Shown piece after piece: positions 9,701 through 18,700 of a stretch of 36,063 nt of DNA. Positions within the stretch are counted from its first letter, which is position 1. Each line of letters opens with the position of its first letter. The stretch covers positions 1 to 36,063 of the forward strand of contig CAIXIN010000091.1 of the NCBI GenBank assembly GCA_903919545.1, read 5' to 3'. Under the pieces are notes generated by a model that searched no databases, was not told the origin of the DNA, and saw only the letters and a program-made list of their open reading frames with translations. A program made the translations under genes and the position numbers. The stretch comes from an uncultured bacterium (GTDB lineage Bacteria > Bacillota_I > Bacilli_A > Erysipelotrichales > Erysipelotrichaceae).

Positions 9701-9866
9701 CCTCAAAAGCAGCTAATCCACCCGCTGAAGCTCCAATACCTACAATTGGAAAATCTGATGAGTCTACAACTTTATTTATCTTAGAATCGTCTTTTATTTT
9801 TACCTCATCAACAATTGAAATTGGATTTTTAATAGGTTTTACTTTTTTTCTATCTTTTCCTGGCAT
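6786..9866 (-). CDS. CheB-CheR fusion with coiled coil and PAS domains
   Basis: CheB: [40 protein letters not shown]; CheR: [39 protein letters not shown]. Start at [10 protein letters not shown], with AAGGGG upstream; ORF track start is 9950. Confidence 0.93.
   Translation of the reverse strand: [1026 protein letters not shown]
7606..7773 (-). repeat. In-gene ~21-bp periodic repeat encoding a 7-residue coiled-coil repeat
   Basis: [55 protein letters not shown]. Confidence 0.8.
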
Positions 9867-10059
9867 GTTAATCCCCTTATAGAGTTGTCTCTGTGATGAA
9901 TAAACGACGATCATTGTAATTAAGAGAATCATTAAACTGAAGAAAAACAACTATCTAGTATAGATATTATACAACGGATATATGTTTTTATCACCATATC
10001 CTGGATAAACGAAAACAGAATAATCTATTTAAAGAAATTCTAGTTTTATTCAATTGAGT

Positions 10060-11523
10060 TTATTTTAGTAGGTATTCATTAACTTCAGAAGCGACGCTTT
10101 TGCCTTCTTGAATGGCCCATACAACCAAGCTTTGGCCTCTTCTCATATCGCCAGCGGTAAAAACTTTATCTATGTTTGTCTTAAAAGAACCATAATCTGC
10201 TTTATAGTTGCTTCTTGGATCTACTTCTAACTTAAGTTCATTTGCGATATGAGCTTCAGGTCCCATAAATCCCATAGCCAATAAGACAAGATCAGCTTTC
10301 CAAACTTGTTCACTATGATCTACTTCAACAGGTATAAATCTTCCTTTAGAATCTTTTTCCCACACGACTCTACTCGTATGGACTTCTTTAACTTCTCCTA
10401 AGTCATTGGCGATCAATTTCTTCGCACTTATCAGGTATTCTCGTGGATCTTTACCTGTGATCGCAATGGCTTCTTCTTGACCATAATCGACTTTTAACTT
10501 CTTAGGCCATTCTGGCCAAGGATTCGTGAGTGGATTACGTTCTTTAGATGGTTCTCCCATGATTTCAAACTGAGTAACACTTAGACAAGATTGTCTTAAT
10601 GAAGTCGCGACACAATCGGTTCCTGTATCGCCTCCTCCTAAAATGATCACATGTTTACCACTGGCTGAAATCGATGAAACAACTTCTTTATTTAAAAGAC
10701 GTTTTGTATTCGCTTTTAAGAAATCTACCGCAAAGTAAATCCCTTTCGAAGTAGATCCTTCGATCTCTATACCACGAGCTTTTGTCGCACCACCACATAA
10801 GATCACCGCATCATATTCATCCACTAAGGATTTTGAACTGATGTCTTTCCCTACTTCGGTATTTACGATAAAGTGAATCCCTGATCGTCTCATCAGATCG
10901 ATTCTTCGCTCAACGATGCCTTTATCAAGCTTCATATTAGGAATCCCATACATCAGTAAACCACCCACTCGATCATGTCGTTCGTAGACGGTGACCTCAT
11001 GACCCAATGCGTTTAAACAAGAAGCTGCGGAAAGCCCAGAAGGACCTGAACCTACGATGGCTACTTTTTTACCGCTAGGTTTGGATGTTTTAGGAAGAAC
11101 CCAACCTTCTTTAAATGCTTTCTCGATGATTTGATACTCGATACTGCTTATGGCGACAGGATCTAAGATCGAGCCTTCTGTACATGACCCTTCACAAGGT
11201 GCAGGACAAACACGAGCAGTAAACTCAGGAAAAGGATTGGTTCTGCTTAATCGACGATAGGCTTGTTCCCACTGATTTTTATATACCAGATCATTCCATT
11301 CTGGAATGAGATTATGTAAAGGACAGCCTGCTGTCATACCATTGAGTTGGACCCCTGAACTACAATAAGGGATCCCACAGTTCATACAACGAGCGCCTTG
11401 AACTGAAACTTGATCGTCGCTTTGAGGCAAACGAATCTCATTGGCGTCTTTTAAACGATCTAATGGTAATCGTTTAGAAGGATCACTTCTTTTATATTCT
11501 AAAAAACCTGTGACTTTACCCAT
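10060..11523 (-). CDS. gltD: Glutamate synthase small subunit
   Basis: CMNCGIPYC, CPAPCEGSCTEG, GSGPSGLSAASCLNALGHEVTVYER, GGGDTGTDC; directly downstream of gltB. Confidence 0.95.
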   Translation of the reverse strand: MGKVTGFLEYKRSDPSKRLPLDRLKDANEIRLPQSDDQVSVQGARCMNCGIPYCSSGVQLNGMTAGCPLHNLIPEWNDLVYKNQWEQAYRRLSRTNPFPEFTARVCPAPCEGSCTEGSILDPVAISSIEYQIIEKAFKEGWVLPKTSKPSGKKVAIVGSGPSGLSAASCLNALGHEVTVYERHDRVGGLLMYGIPNMKLDKGIVERRIDLMRRSGIHFIVNTEVGKDISSKSLVDEYDAVILCGGATKARGIEIEGSTSKGIYFAVDFLKANTKRLLNKEVVSSISASGKHVIILGGGDTGTDCVATSLRQSCLSVTQFEIMGEPSKERNPLTNPWPEWPKKLKVDYGQEEAIAITGKDPREYLISAKKLIANDLGEVKEVHTSRVVWEKDSKGRFIPVEVDHSEQVWKADLVLLAMGFMGPEAHIANELKLEVDPRSNYKADYGSFKTNIDKVFTAGDMRRGQSLVVWAIQEGKSVASEVNEYLLK

Positions 11524-11535
11524 GTGTTTCTCCTT

Positions 11536-14500
11536 TCAGTTCTGTGCGCTGGCTTCTGATTCTAAAGGTTGAAGACCTAAGCTGGGTTCATTGAAGCTTT
11601 CTTTGAACGCAACCATCATGGCTTCATCACCTTGATAACCTAAAGCAGAGGCTTTCTCAATATTTTCTAACATACGACGATAATCTGTAGGAATGATCTT
11701 CGTAAAATGAGCCAAGGCTTTATCCCAAGACTTAAGGATCTCTTCACCTTGTGGACTATGGGTCACTTCAACATGTTTCTCGATCATGTGCTTTAAAGCC
11801 AATATTTCTTGTTTATCACTTAATGGTCCTACTTCAACCATCGAAGGATTCAAACAGTTTAAATCGAAATCATAAACGTAGGCAATACCACCGCTCATCC
11901 CAGCCGCAAAGTTACGTCCTGTTTTACCTAAGATAACGACTTTACCACCGGTCATGTATTCACAGCCATGATCACCTACGCCTTCAACAACAGCCTGTAT
12001 CCCACTGTTTCTAACACAGAAACGTTCTCCTGCGATCCCATTGATGTAGGCTTCACCTTCGGTTGCCCCATAGAAAGCGACATTACCGATCAGAATGTTA
12101 TTTTGAGGAATAAAAGTAGATGAAACAGGAGGATAAACGATGATTCTTCCACCTGATAGACCTTTTCCAATATAGTCGTTACAATCTCCTTCGAGCTCTA
12201 AAGACATACCTTTAGGGATAAAAGCCCCAAAGCTTTGTCCAGCGGAACCCACAAAGGTAAGATGGATCGTATCTTCAGCCAAGCCTTTTTCCCCATAGCG
12301 TTTACTGATCTCAGAACCGATGATGGTCCCTACGACTCGATTGGTGTTGTTGATCTTGAGCTTGGCTCTGATCGGTTTTTGATTCTCTAAAGCAGGTTTA
12401 CACATCCTAAGCAGTTTCTTCATGTCTAAAGTATCTTCAAGTTTATGATTTTGAGATATGAGATGGACTCGTCCTACTTTCGAATCTACGAAAGGTTGAT
12501 AAAGGATACTCGAAAGATCAACTTTAGAAGCTTTCCAGTGTTTGATGTTTTCTTTTGATTTTAAACGATCGGTTCTCCCCACCATTTCTTGGATCGTTCT
12601 AAAGCCAAGTTTAGCCATGATCTCGCGCATTTCAGCGGCGATAAAACGCATGAAATTCTCAACGTGTTCAGGTTTGCCTTTGAAGTTCTTACGTAAATGT
12701 TCATCTTGGGTCGCAACGCCGACTGGACAGGTATTTAAGTTACAGACCCTCATCATCACACAACCTAAGGCAATCAACGGGGTCGTCGCGAAACCAAATT
12801 CTTCTGCGCCTAAAAGTGCCGCAATCACCACATCTCTTCCCGTTAATAATTTCCCATCCGTTTCTAAAACGACACGATCACGTAATCGATTTAAAACCAA
12901 GGTCTGTTGGGTCTCCGCTAGACCTAATTCCCAAGGTAGACCTGTATTGTAGATACTGGTTCTTGGTGAAGCTCCTGTTCCCCCATCATAACCACTGATC
13001 AAGATCACATCGGCTTTGCCTTTGGCGACCCCTGCGGCGATCGTTCCTACGCCTACTTCAGAGACCAGTTTCACATTGATCCTGGCGTCACGATTCGCAT
13101 TCTTTAGATCATTGATGAGTTGAGCCAAGTCTTCGATCGAATAGATGTCATGATGAGGTGGAGGTGAGATGAGCTCGACTCCAGGAATAGAATGTCTTAC
13201 TTTAGCGATCGAAGGATAGACCTTACGGGCAGGAAGTTGACCCCCTTCTCCAGGTTTAGCGCCTTGAGCCATTTTGATTTGGATCTCTTGCGCATTCACC
13301 AAGTAATGGCTTGTGACCCCAAAACGTCCAGAAGCGACTTGTTTAATGGCTGAGTTCTTACTGTCTCCGCTAGTTTCTAGATTAAAACGAGCACTGTCTT
13401 CGCCACCTTCGCCGGTATTGCTTTTTCCACCCAAACGATTCATCGCGATGGCGAGGGTCTCATGGGCTTCTTTGCTTAAAGAACCATAAGACATGGCACC
13501 TGTTTTAAATTTCTTGACGATCGAGTCGACAGCTTCTACTTCTTCGATCGGGATCGCATCGCTTCCACTAAAGTTGAAATCTAAAAGCTGTCTTAAGGTA
13601 AAGATCTGTTCATTGTTTATCTTAGAACTGAATTCTTTGAATAAACCATAGTTGTTTTCTCGACACGCCCTTTGAAGTAGATAGATGGTTTGAGGATTAT
13701 ACAGATGAAGTTCACCTTCGTCTTTGAGTTGATAAAGACCTCCGACTTCTAAAGTGTCTGTATTTGGATTGTTTTCTTGATAAGCAGAGTCATGTCTTAG
13801 TTGATTTTCAAGTGCGATCTCTTCTAGTCCTATGCCTTCTATGCGGGAGGCGGTAAAGGTAAAATACTTCTCGATGACTTCACTGTTAAGACCTACGGCT
13901 TCAAAGATCTGAGATCCATGATAACTACGAATGGTAGAGACCCCCATCTTAGAGATGACCTTCATGATGCCTTTTAAAGTGGCTTTGATGTAATGATCTT
14001 GAGCTTCTTGAACACTGAGATCTTCTAGTAATCCTTTAGAGACAAGATCCTTTACGCTTTCTAAAGCGATGTAAGGATTGATCGCTGTGATCCCATAACC
14101 GATCAACGCACAGAAATGATGGACATCTCTTGGTTCACCGGATTCTAAAACGATCCCTATACTGGTTCTGATTTCGTTTTTGATGAGATGATGATGAAGA
14201 CCAGAAGATGCCAATAAAGCAGGAATCGCCGCGTGTTTTGAATCGACGCCTCGATCACTGATGACGATTAGATTCGCACCTTCTTCTATGGCTTTATCTG
14301 CTTCTATAAAGACTCGATTGAGCGCCTTTTCTAAAGCGATAGCGCCTTCTTTCACCTTATAGAGTAGAGATATCGTCACTGCTTTAAATTGCTCATTATC
14401 GAGCTCTTTGATGGTTATAAGCTGATCATTGGTGAGTAAAGGATGATCTAAGAATAAGGAAGTCGTATGAGAAGCATCAGGATCCATAAGACTACCTGAA

Positions 14501-16143
14501 TTACCTAAAAGAACGCTAGAAGATGTAATGATCTCTTCTCTTATCCCATCTATAGGAGGATTGGTGACTTGAGCGAAGAGCTGTTTAAAGTATAGATATA
14601 GCATCTGCGGTTTTTCAGAAAGGACCGCTAAAGGAGAATCTGTCCCCATCGATCCTACAGGATCTAATCCATTGATCACCAAAGGAACCATGGTGGTCAT
14701 GATGTCTTCATAGGTATAGCCAAACGCTTTCTGTTGAGAAAGAAGATCTTTTCTAATGCTTAGATCTAATGGTTTATTTTTACTTAGACTAGAAAGCTTT
14801 ACGATGTGTTTAGAGATCCATTTTGAATATGGATGAAGTGAAGATACCTGAGTCTTGATTTCTTCATCTGAGATGATACGTTGAGCTGCTGTATCGATAA
14901 GAAGCATCTTACCTGGTTCTAGTCTTCCTTTGAATTTGATGTTTTTAGGATCTAGATTTAAGACCCCTACTTCAGAAGCCATGATGACTCGATCATCATG
15001 AGTGATCACATAACGTGAAGGTCTTAAGCCATTACGATCCAAGACACCGCCAATCATGACCCCATCAGAAAAACCTATGGCTGCAGGTCCATCCCAAGGT
15101 TCCATAATGAAATTGGTGAATTCATAGAAGTCTCGTTTAGTTTGAGATAAAGTCTTATTCTTCTCATAAGGCTCAGGAATCATCATCATGATGGCTTCAG
15201 GAAGCGATCTTCCCGTTAGACAAAGGAATTCTAAACTATTGTCAAACATCGCAGAATCACTTCCAGATTCATCGATGATGGGAAAGACCTTACTGATGTC
15301 TTTGAATACAGGAGATTGTATTCGTTTCTGTCTGGCTTTCATCCAATTGACATTGCCTCGTATCGTATTGATTTCCCCATTATGAACGATATAGCGATTA
15401 GGATGAGCTCTTTCCCAAGACGGAAAAGTATTCGTTGAGAAACGTGAATGGATCATACCTAAAGCGGAGACGAAATCTAGATCGGAAAGATCTAGATAAA
15501 AGTCTCTTAATTGCTTAGAGGTCAACATTCCTTTATAAACGACGGTTTTCGAAGATAGACTGGAGATATAAAAAGTCCCGCCTTTGTCTTCACCCAAAGG
15601 TCCTATTATTTTTTCAGCTTGTTTACGTATCGTATAGAGAGTTCTTTCAAAATCTAATGGTTCTAAAGAAGGCTCTTTTTCGATAAAGACCTGGATAAAG
15701 CGAGGCATAGCGGCTTTAGCGGTATCCCCAGGTACGCTTTTATCGATGGGGACCTCTCTCCAACCTAAGATCTTTTGACCTTCTTCAGAAACGATCTTCT
15801 CAAAAAGATCGATTTGTATCTTTCTAAATTCATCATATTTATGGGCAAAGATCATCCCTACCCCATAGTCTCCTGATTTCGGTAAATCAAAACCTAAAAC
15901 TTGACATTCTCTCTGATAAAACGCATGAGGGATCTGAACCAAGATACCAGCCCCATCCCCTGTATTCTCATCAGCTCCTTGTGCTCCACGATGACTTAAA
16001 TTCTCTAATACACTTAAGGCATCATCGACGATCTCATGGGATTTAATCCCTTTGATGTTGACCACAAAACCCATCCCACAGGCATCATGTTCATAGCTGG
16101 GGTCATATAAACCTTGTTTAACTGGAATATCGGTTCTTTTCAT
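11536..16143 (-). CDS. gltB: Glutamate synthase large subunit
   Basis: CGMGFVVN Ntn N-terminal region; [22 protein letters not shown]; Fe-S motif [19 protein letters not shown]. Start at MKRTDIPVK, preceded by GAGGAAA; ORF track start 16191. Confidence 0.96.
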   Translation of the reverse strand: MKRTDIPVKQGLYDPSYEHDACGMGFVVNIKGIKSHEIVDDALSVLENLSHRGAQGADENTGDGAGILVQIPHAFYQRECQVLGFDLPKSGDYGVGMIFAHKYDEFRKIQIDLFEKIVSEEGQKILGWREVPIDKSVPGDTAKAAMPRFIQVFIEKEPSLEPLDFERTLYTIRKQAEKIIGPLGEDKGGTFYISSLSSKTVVYKGMLTSKQLRDFYLDLSDLDFVSALGMIHSRFSTNTFPSWERAHPNRYIVHNGEINTIRGNVNWMKARQKRIQSPVFKDISKVFPIIDESGSDSAMFDNSLEFLCLTGRSLPEAIMMMIPEPYEKNKTLSQTKRDFYEFTNFIMEPWDGPAAIGFSDGVMIGGVLDRNGLRPSRYVITHDDRVIMASEVGVLNLDPKNIKFKGRLEPGKMLLIDTAAQRIISDEEIKTQVSSLHPYSKWISKHIVKLSSLSKNKPLDLSIRKDLLSQQKAFGYTYEDIMTTMVPLVINGLDPVGSMGTDSPLAVLSEKPQMLYLYFKQLFAQVTNPPIDGIREEIITSSSVLLGNSGSLMDPDASHTTSLFLDHPLLTNDQLITIKELDNEQFKAVTISLLYKVKEGAIALEKALNRVFIEADKAIEEGANLIVISDRGVDSKHAAIPALLASSGLHHHLIKNEIRTSIGIVLESGEPRDVHHFCALIGYGITAINPYIALESVKDLVSKGLLEDLSVQEAQDHYIKATLKGIMKVISKMGVSTIRSYHGSQIFEAVGLNSEVIEKYFTFTASRIEGIGLEEIALENQLRHDSAYQENNPNTDTLEVGGLYQLKDEGELHLYNPQTIYLLQRACRENNYGLFKEFSSKINNEQIFTLRQLLDFNFSGSDAIPIEEVEAVDSIVKKFKTGAMSYGSLSKEAHETLAIAMNRLGGKSNTGEGGEDSARFNLETSGDSKNSAIKQVASGRFGVTSHYLVNAQEIQIKMAQGAKPGEGGQLPARKVYPSIAKVRHSIPGVELISPPPHHDIYSIEDLAQLINDLKNANRDARINVKLVSEVGVGTIAAGVAKGKADVILISGYDGGTGASPRTSIYNTGLPWELGLAETQQTLVLNRLRDRVVLETDGKLLTGRDVVIAALLGAEEFGFATTPLIALGCVMMRVCNLNTCPVGVATQDEHLRKNFKGKPEHVENFMRFIAAEMREIMAKLGFRTIQEMVGRTDRLKSKENIKHWKASKVDLSSILYQPFVDSKVGRVHLISQNHKLEDTLDMKKLLRMCKPALENQKPIRAKLKINNTNRVVGTIIGSEISKRYGEKGLAEDTIHLTFVGSAGQSFGAFIPKGMSLELEGDCNDYIGKGLSGGRIIVYPPVSSTFIPQNNILIGNVAFYGATEGEAYINGIAGERFCVRNSGIQAVVEGVGDHGCEYMTGGKVVILGKTGRNFAAGMSGGIAYVYDFDLNCLNPSMVEVGPLSDKQEILALKHMIEKHVEVTHSPQGEEILKSWDKALAHFTKIIPTDYRRMLENIEKASALGYQGDEAMMVAFKESFNEPSLGLQPLESEASAQN

Positions 16144-16215
16144 CGGTGTTTCCTCATTCTTGGGTTTATTTTTATAGATTCTACCATACAAACTCTCATC
16201 TCTGAAAATCTTTCA

Positions 16216-16233
16216 AGAAATTATGTAATTTCT
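16216..16233. promoter_or_regulatory. Perfect palindrome, possible operator in the gltB promoter region
   Basis: AGAAATTATGTAATTTCT, just downstream of the predicted -10. Confidence 0.4.
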
Positions 16234-16243
16234 TTCTTTAACA

Positions 16244-16272
16244 ATCATAGCACATCATTTCAATTAAGCCAA
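16244..16272 (-). promoter_or_regulatory. Predicted sigma-A-type promoter for gltBD
   Basis: TTGGCT-17 bp-TATGAT on the minus strand. Confidence 0.5.
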
Positions 16273-16353
16273 AAGCTCTAAGAAATCTTCAAGTAGATGA
16301 TTAAATAGGATAACTGATGTTTTCAAATAGAAACTTTATTAAAGAGTATAAGA

Positions 16354-16378
16354 AATCCCAATGGAATTCATTGGGATT
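16354..16378 (-). terminator. Hairpin between the Rhs/immunity operon and gltB
   Basis: AATCCCAATG-GAATT-CATTGGGATT perfect 10-bp stem; followed on the minus strand by TTTCTTATACTCTTT. Confidence 0.55.
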
Positions 16379-16546
16379 AGTTACAAAATGATAAATCTAG
16401 AAATAATCATTTCAAGAAGATCCATGATTTATACAACATACTTAATGCAAGAATTTAATAGGTTATCGTGTATTTATTTTGAGCAGTTTTTTAAAATTGC
16501 TTAGAATATTTTAAGATATCACTGTTCTCAAAACAGCACAGTTCTA

Positions 16547-16570
16547 TTTAGACTTAGATATAAGTCTAAA
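16547..16570 (-). terminator. Hairpin just downstream of the candidate immunity gene
   Basis: TTTAGACTTA-GATA-TAAGTCTAAA perfect 10-bp stem; no strong U-tract. Confidence 0.4.
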
Positions 16571-16604
16571 TTATTTCTATGAAAACCCTCAAAGTCAACT
16601 TCAT

Positions 16605-17159
16605 TTATACAGTATTCTCAACTTTGTACGAAAATATAGAAACAGTAAACCATTCCTGTTCACTTTCAATTAAGAAAGCATGTTCGGAACAATAGAAACT
16701 AAATTTATCAGCAATCTTTCGGGTTTCTAATAATCCATATGAGTTTAAATCACCAACTAATTCATTTTGAAAATTTACATCCATATATTTAAGTAGATAA
16801 GGAGCATTTCCACTAACACCTCCACTCCCAATTGGAGAATAATATAAACTTTTTGAACAAATATCGTAACCTAAAAGCTCAAAATGATGATCACAAAATA
16901 TTTGATTAGTACAAACAATGAGATCACAATTTTCTTTTTTGACATCTATTAGAGTTTTTACATTAATTGCTAAAGCCAAGTTTTTTTGGTTGAATGGGAT
17001 ATTTCTTGCTTCAATTGATTGAGAGTAAAAAAACTTAACAATTGGATGTTTCTTTGAATCTAAATCCCACTCGCCATAATTAGAGCGGAATAAACCACGA
17101 TATTCAATATCTTCCTTTGATTCGAATTTTAAAATATTCAAATATGTGAATTTTTCCAT
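16605..17159 (-). CDS. Hypothetical protein, candidate immunity protein for the Rhs C-terminal toxin
   Basis: 184 aa, no recognised family; starts 2 bp after the Rhs stop, same strand; position is typical of polymorphic-toxin immunity genes. Confidence 0.6.
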   Translation of the reverse strand: MEKFTYLNILKFESKEDIEYRGLFRSNYGEWDLDSKKHPIVKFFYSQSIEARNIPFNQKNLALAINVKTLIDVKKENCDLIVCTNQIFCDHHFELLGYDICSKSLYYSPIGSGGVSGNAPYLLKYMDVNFQNELVGDLNSYGLLETRKIADKFSFYCSEHAFLIESEQEWFTVSIFSYKVENTV

Positions 17160-17161
17160 AG

Positions 17162-18580
17162 TTATTTTAACCCTAGTATTTCCATGATTATTTCCGCTGC
17201 TTTCTCAGTAAGCGCAATATGAATTCGTCTTCTTCCTACATGCATATGAGGTAAAGGCCAGGCACCATGTCCTACTGTAAGATCAGTCATAGTTGCAGAA
17301 ATATCTACTTTGAAATAATCACATAATTTAATTATCCAATATAAAGTTCGTTCTGAAACTACTGTTTTTGTGGTTTCAAATGTTGTCTTTAATAACTCAA
17401 CAAGAAATCCTCCTGATGTTGGAGTCATTCCAAACATAGAGATTGCTGTTGACATCATAATTTTATACTGAATATATGGGATTACTATAGCTCCGATACC
17501 ATAAGCAACTGCTCCACCAATTACAGCTCCTCCAAGTGCATACCAACCCCAATTCTTGGAAATATTCTCATCTTTATTAGTTTTTGCCCACCACCCAGCA
17601 ATTCCACCAAGTACAACTGCACTTATAATTACAGCTAGAACTACGCTCTCTCCATTTGCATCACTATAAATAATTGGATTGTTTGCACAATAAGCATATA
17701 AATTTTGACCAATAAATACTGAATTATTATCAGAAGCACTATCCGCATTTATAAATCTTCCAATCTGTGGATCATAGTATCGGCTTTGAAGGTAATAGTA
17801 TCCAGTTTCCATATCGAAACGATAGCCTCTGTAACGATATGGATTGGCGATACCTAAGGTAGATGCTAATGAACCTGTTGTAGAAACAATTTCTCCATAG
17901 GTTGAATAGGTGTAATTGACGACAATGGTTCCTGCACTATCCACTAACCCAATGATGTCATTTTGTCCGTTACGGATGTAGGTGTATTCATTCCCATTGT
18001 AGTTGATCGAGATCAATTGTCCATTAGAATCATAAGTGTAATAGGAATAGACATTTCCTGTCTTCTCATAGGTGACTTTATCCCCATTGAGATGATAAGA
18101 CGTGGTTGTACTTCCAACAGTCTTGGATGTTCGAATACCAGAATCATTATAAGTATAGCTAATAGTAGGTCCAGCACTCGTTATTGAACTGAGTTGTCTC
18201 CCTTTATCCCAATTGAATGTATTCCCATTATAGGTTTTAATATTTCCTATCTCATCATAGGTCATCGTTAATCCATTAAATGAAGTAAGTTGATCTATCC
18301 AATTGGTATTCTCATATTCATAAGTATCTGTATCTGTTGGGGTCAAACCATCCACAGAACCTGTGGTATATCCATAGGTCTTCTTCGATAAGATATTCCC
18401 TCCAAAATCATAATCATAAATAACGGTAATGTTTTCTCTTTGGTTGTTTTCTCTTATAACCTGTCCTAACTCATCATACAGATATTGTATCACTAAACCA
18501 CCATAGGAAATTGAGTTGATGTTTCCATTGGCGTCATATAAATAGCTGATCTTAGAAGTTCCATTGGTGATGGACGTCAA
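17162..18580 (-). CDS. 5'-truncated RHS/YD-repeat protein with variable C-terminal (putative toxin) domain
   Basis: YD repeats (YLYDANGNINSI, YTYNDSGIRTSK) and RHS core RYRGYRFDMETGYYYLQSRYYDPQIGRFINADS...NLYAYCANNPIIYSDANGES. First codon is TTG; frame is open upstream only to a TGA near 18651. Confidence 0.85.
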   Translation of the reverse strand: MTSITNGTSKISYLYDANGNINSISYGGLVIQYLYDELGQVIRENNQRENITVIYDYDFGGNILSKKTYGYTTGSVDGLTPTDTDTYEYENTNWIDQLTSFNGLTMTYDEIGNIKTYNGNTFNWDKGRQLSSITSAGPTISYTYNDSGIRTSKTVGSTTTSYHLNGDKVTYEKTGNVYSYYTYDSNGQLISINYNGNEYTYIRNGQNDIIGLVDSAGTIVVNYTYSTYGEIVSTTGSLASTLGIANPYRYRGYRFDMETGYYYLQSRYYDPQIGRFINADSASDNNSVFIGQNLYAYCANNPIIYSDANGESVVLAVIISAVVLGGIAGWWAKTNKDENISKNWGWYALGGAVIGGAVAYGIGAIVIPYIQYKIMMSTAISMFGMTPTSGGFLVELLKTTFETTKTVVSERTLYWIIKLCDYFKVDISATMTDLTVGHGAWPLPHMHVGRRRIHIALTEKAAEIIMEILGLK

Positions 18581-18663
18581 CTGAGCTGAGGTATACTCAA
18601 CATTCTCTATCGTAATATCCGTATAGATATAACTGGTCGTAAAAAAAACTACTTCAGATGGGC

Positions 18664-18692
18664 TTTCTTATAAATCCACTTCAGTCCACTAT
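18664..18692. repeat. Short direct repeat, copy 2
   Basis: TTTCTTATAAATCCACTTCAGTCCACTAT; 17 bp identical to 2610-2626. Confidence 0.6.
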
Positions 18693-18700
18693 GTGTTCAT

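Noticed and set aside
12542-12998. 136-aa and 60-aa plus-strand ORFs opposite gltB
   Set aside because: Antisense to highly conserved gltB; codon-complementarity artefact.
16197-16237. TnrA/GlnR-type site upstream of gltB
   Set aside because: TGTTA...TTACA half-sites are present but the spacing is 10 bp, not the consensus 7; only the separate palindrome was kept.
17963-18187. 74-aa plus-strand ORF opposite the Rhs YD repeats
   Set aside because: Repeat-derived antisense frame without coding evidence.
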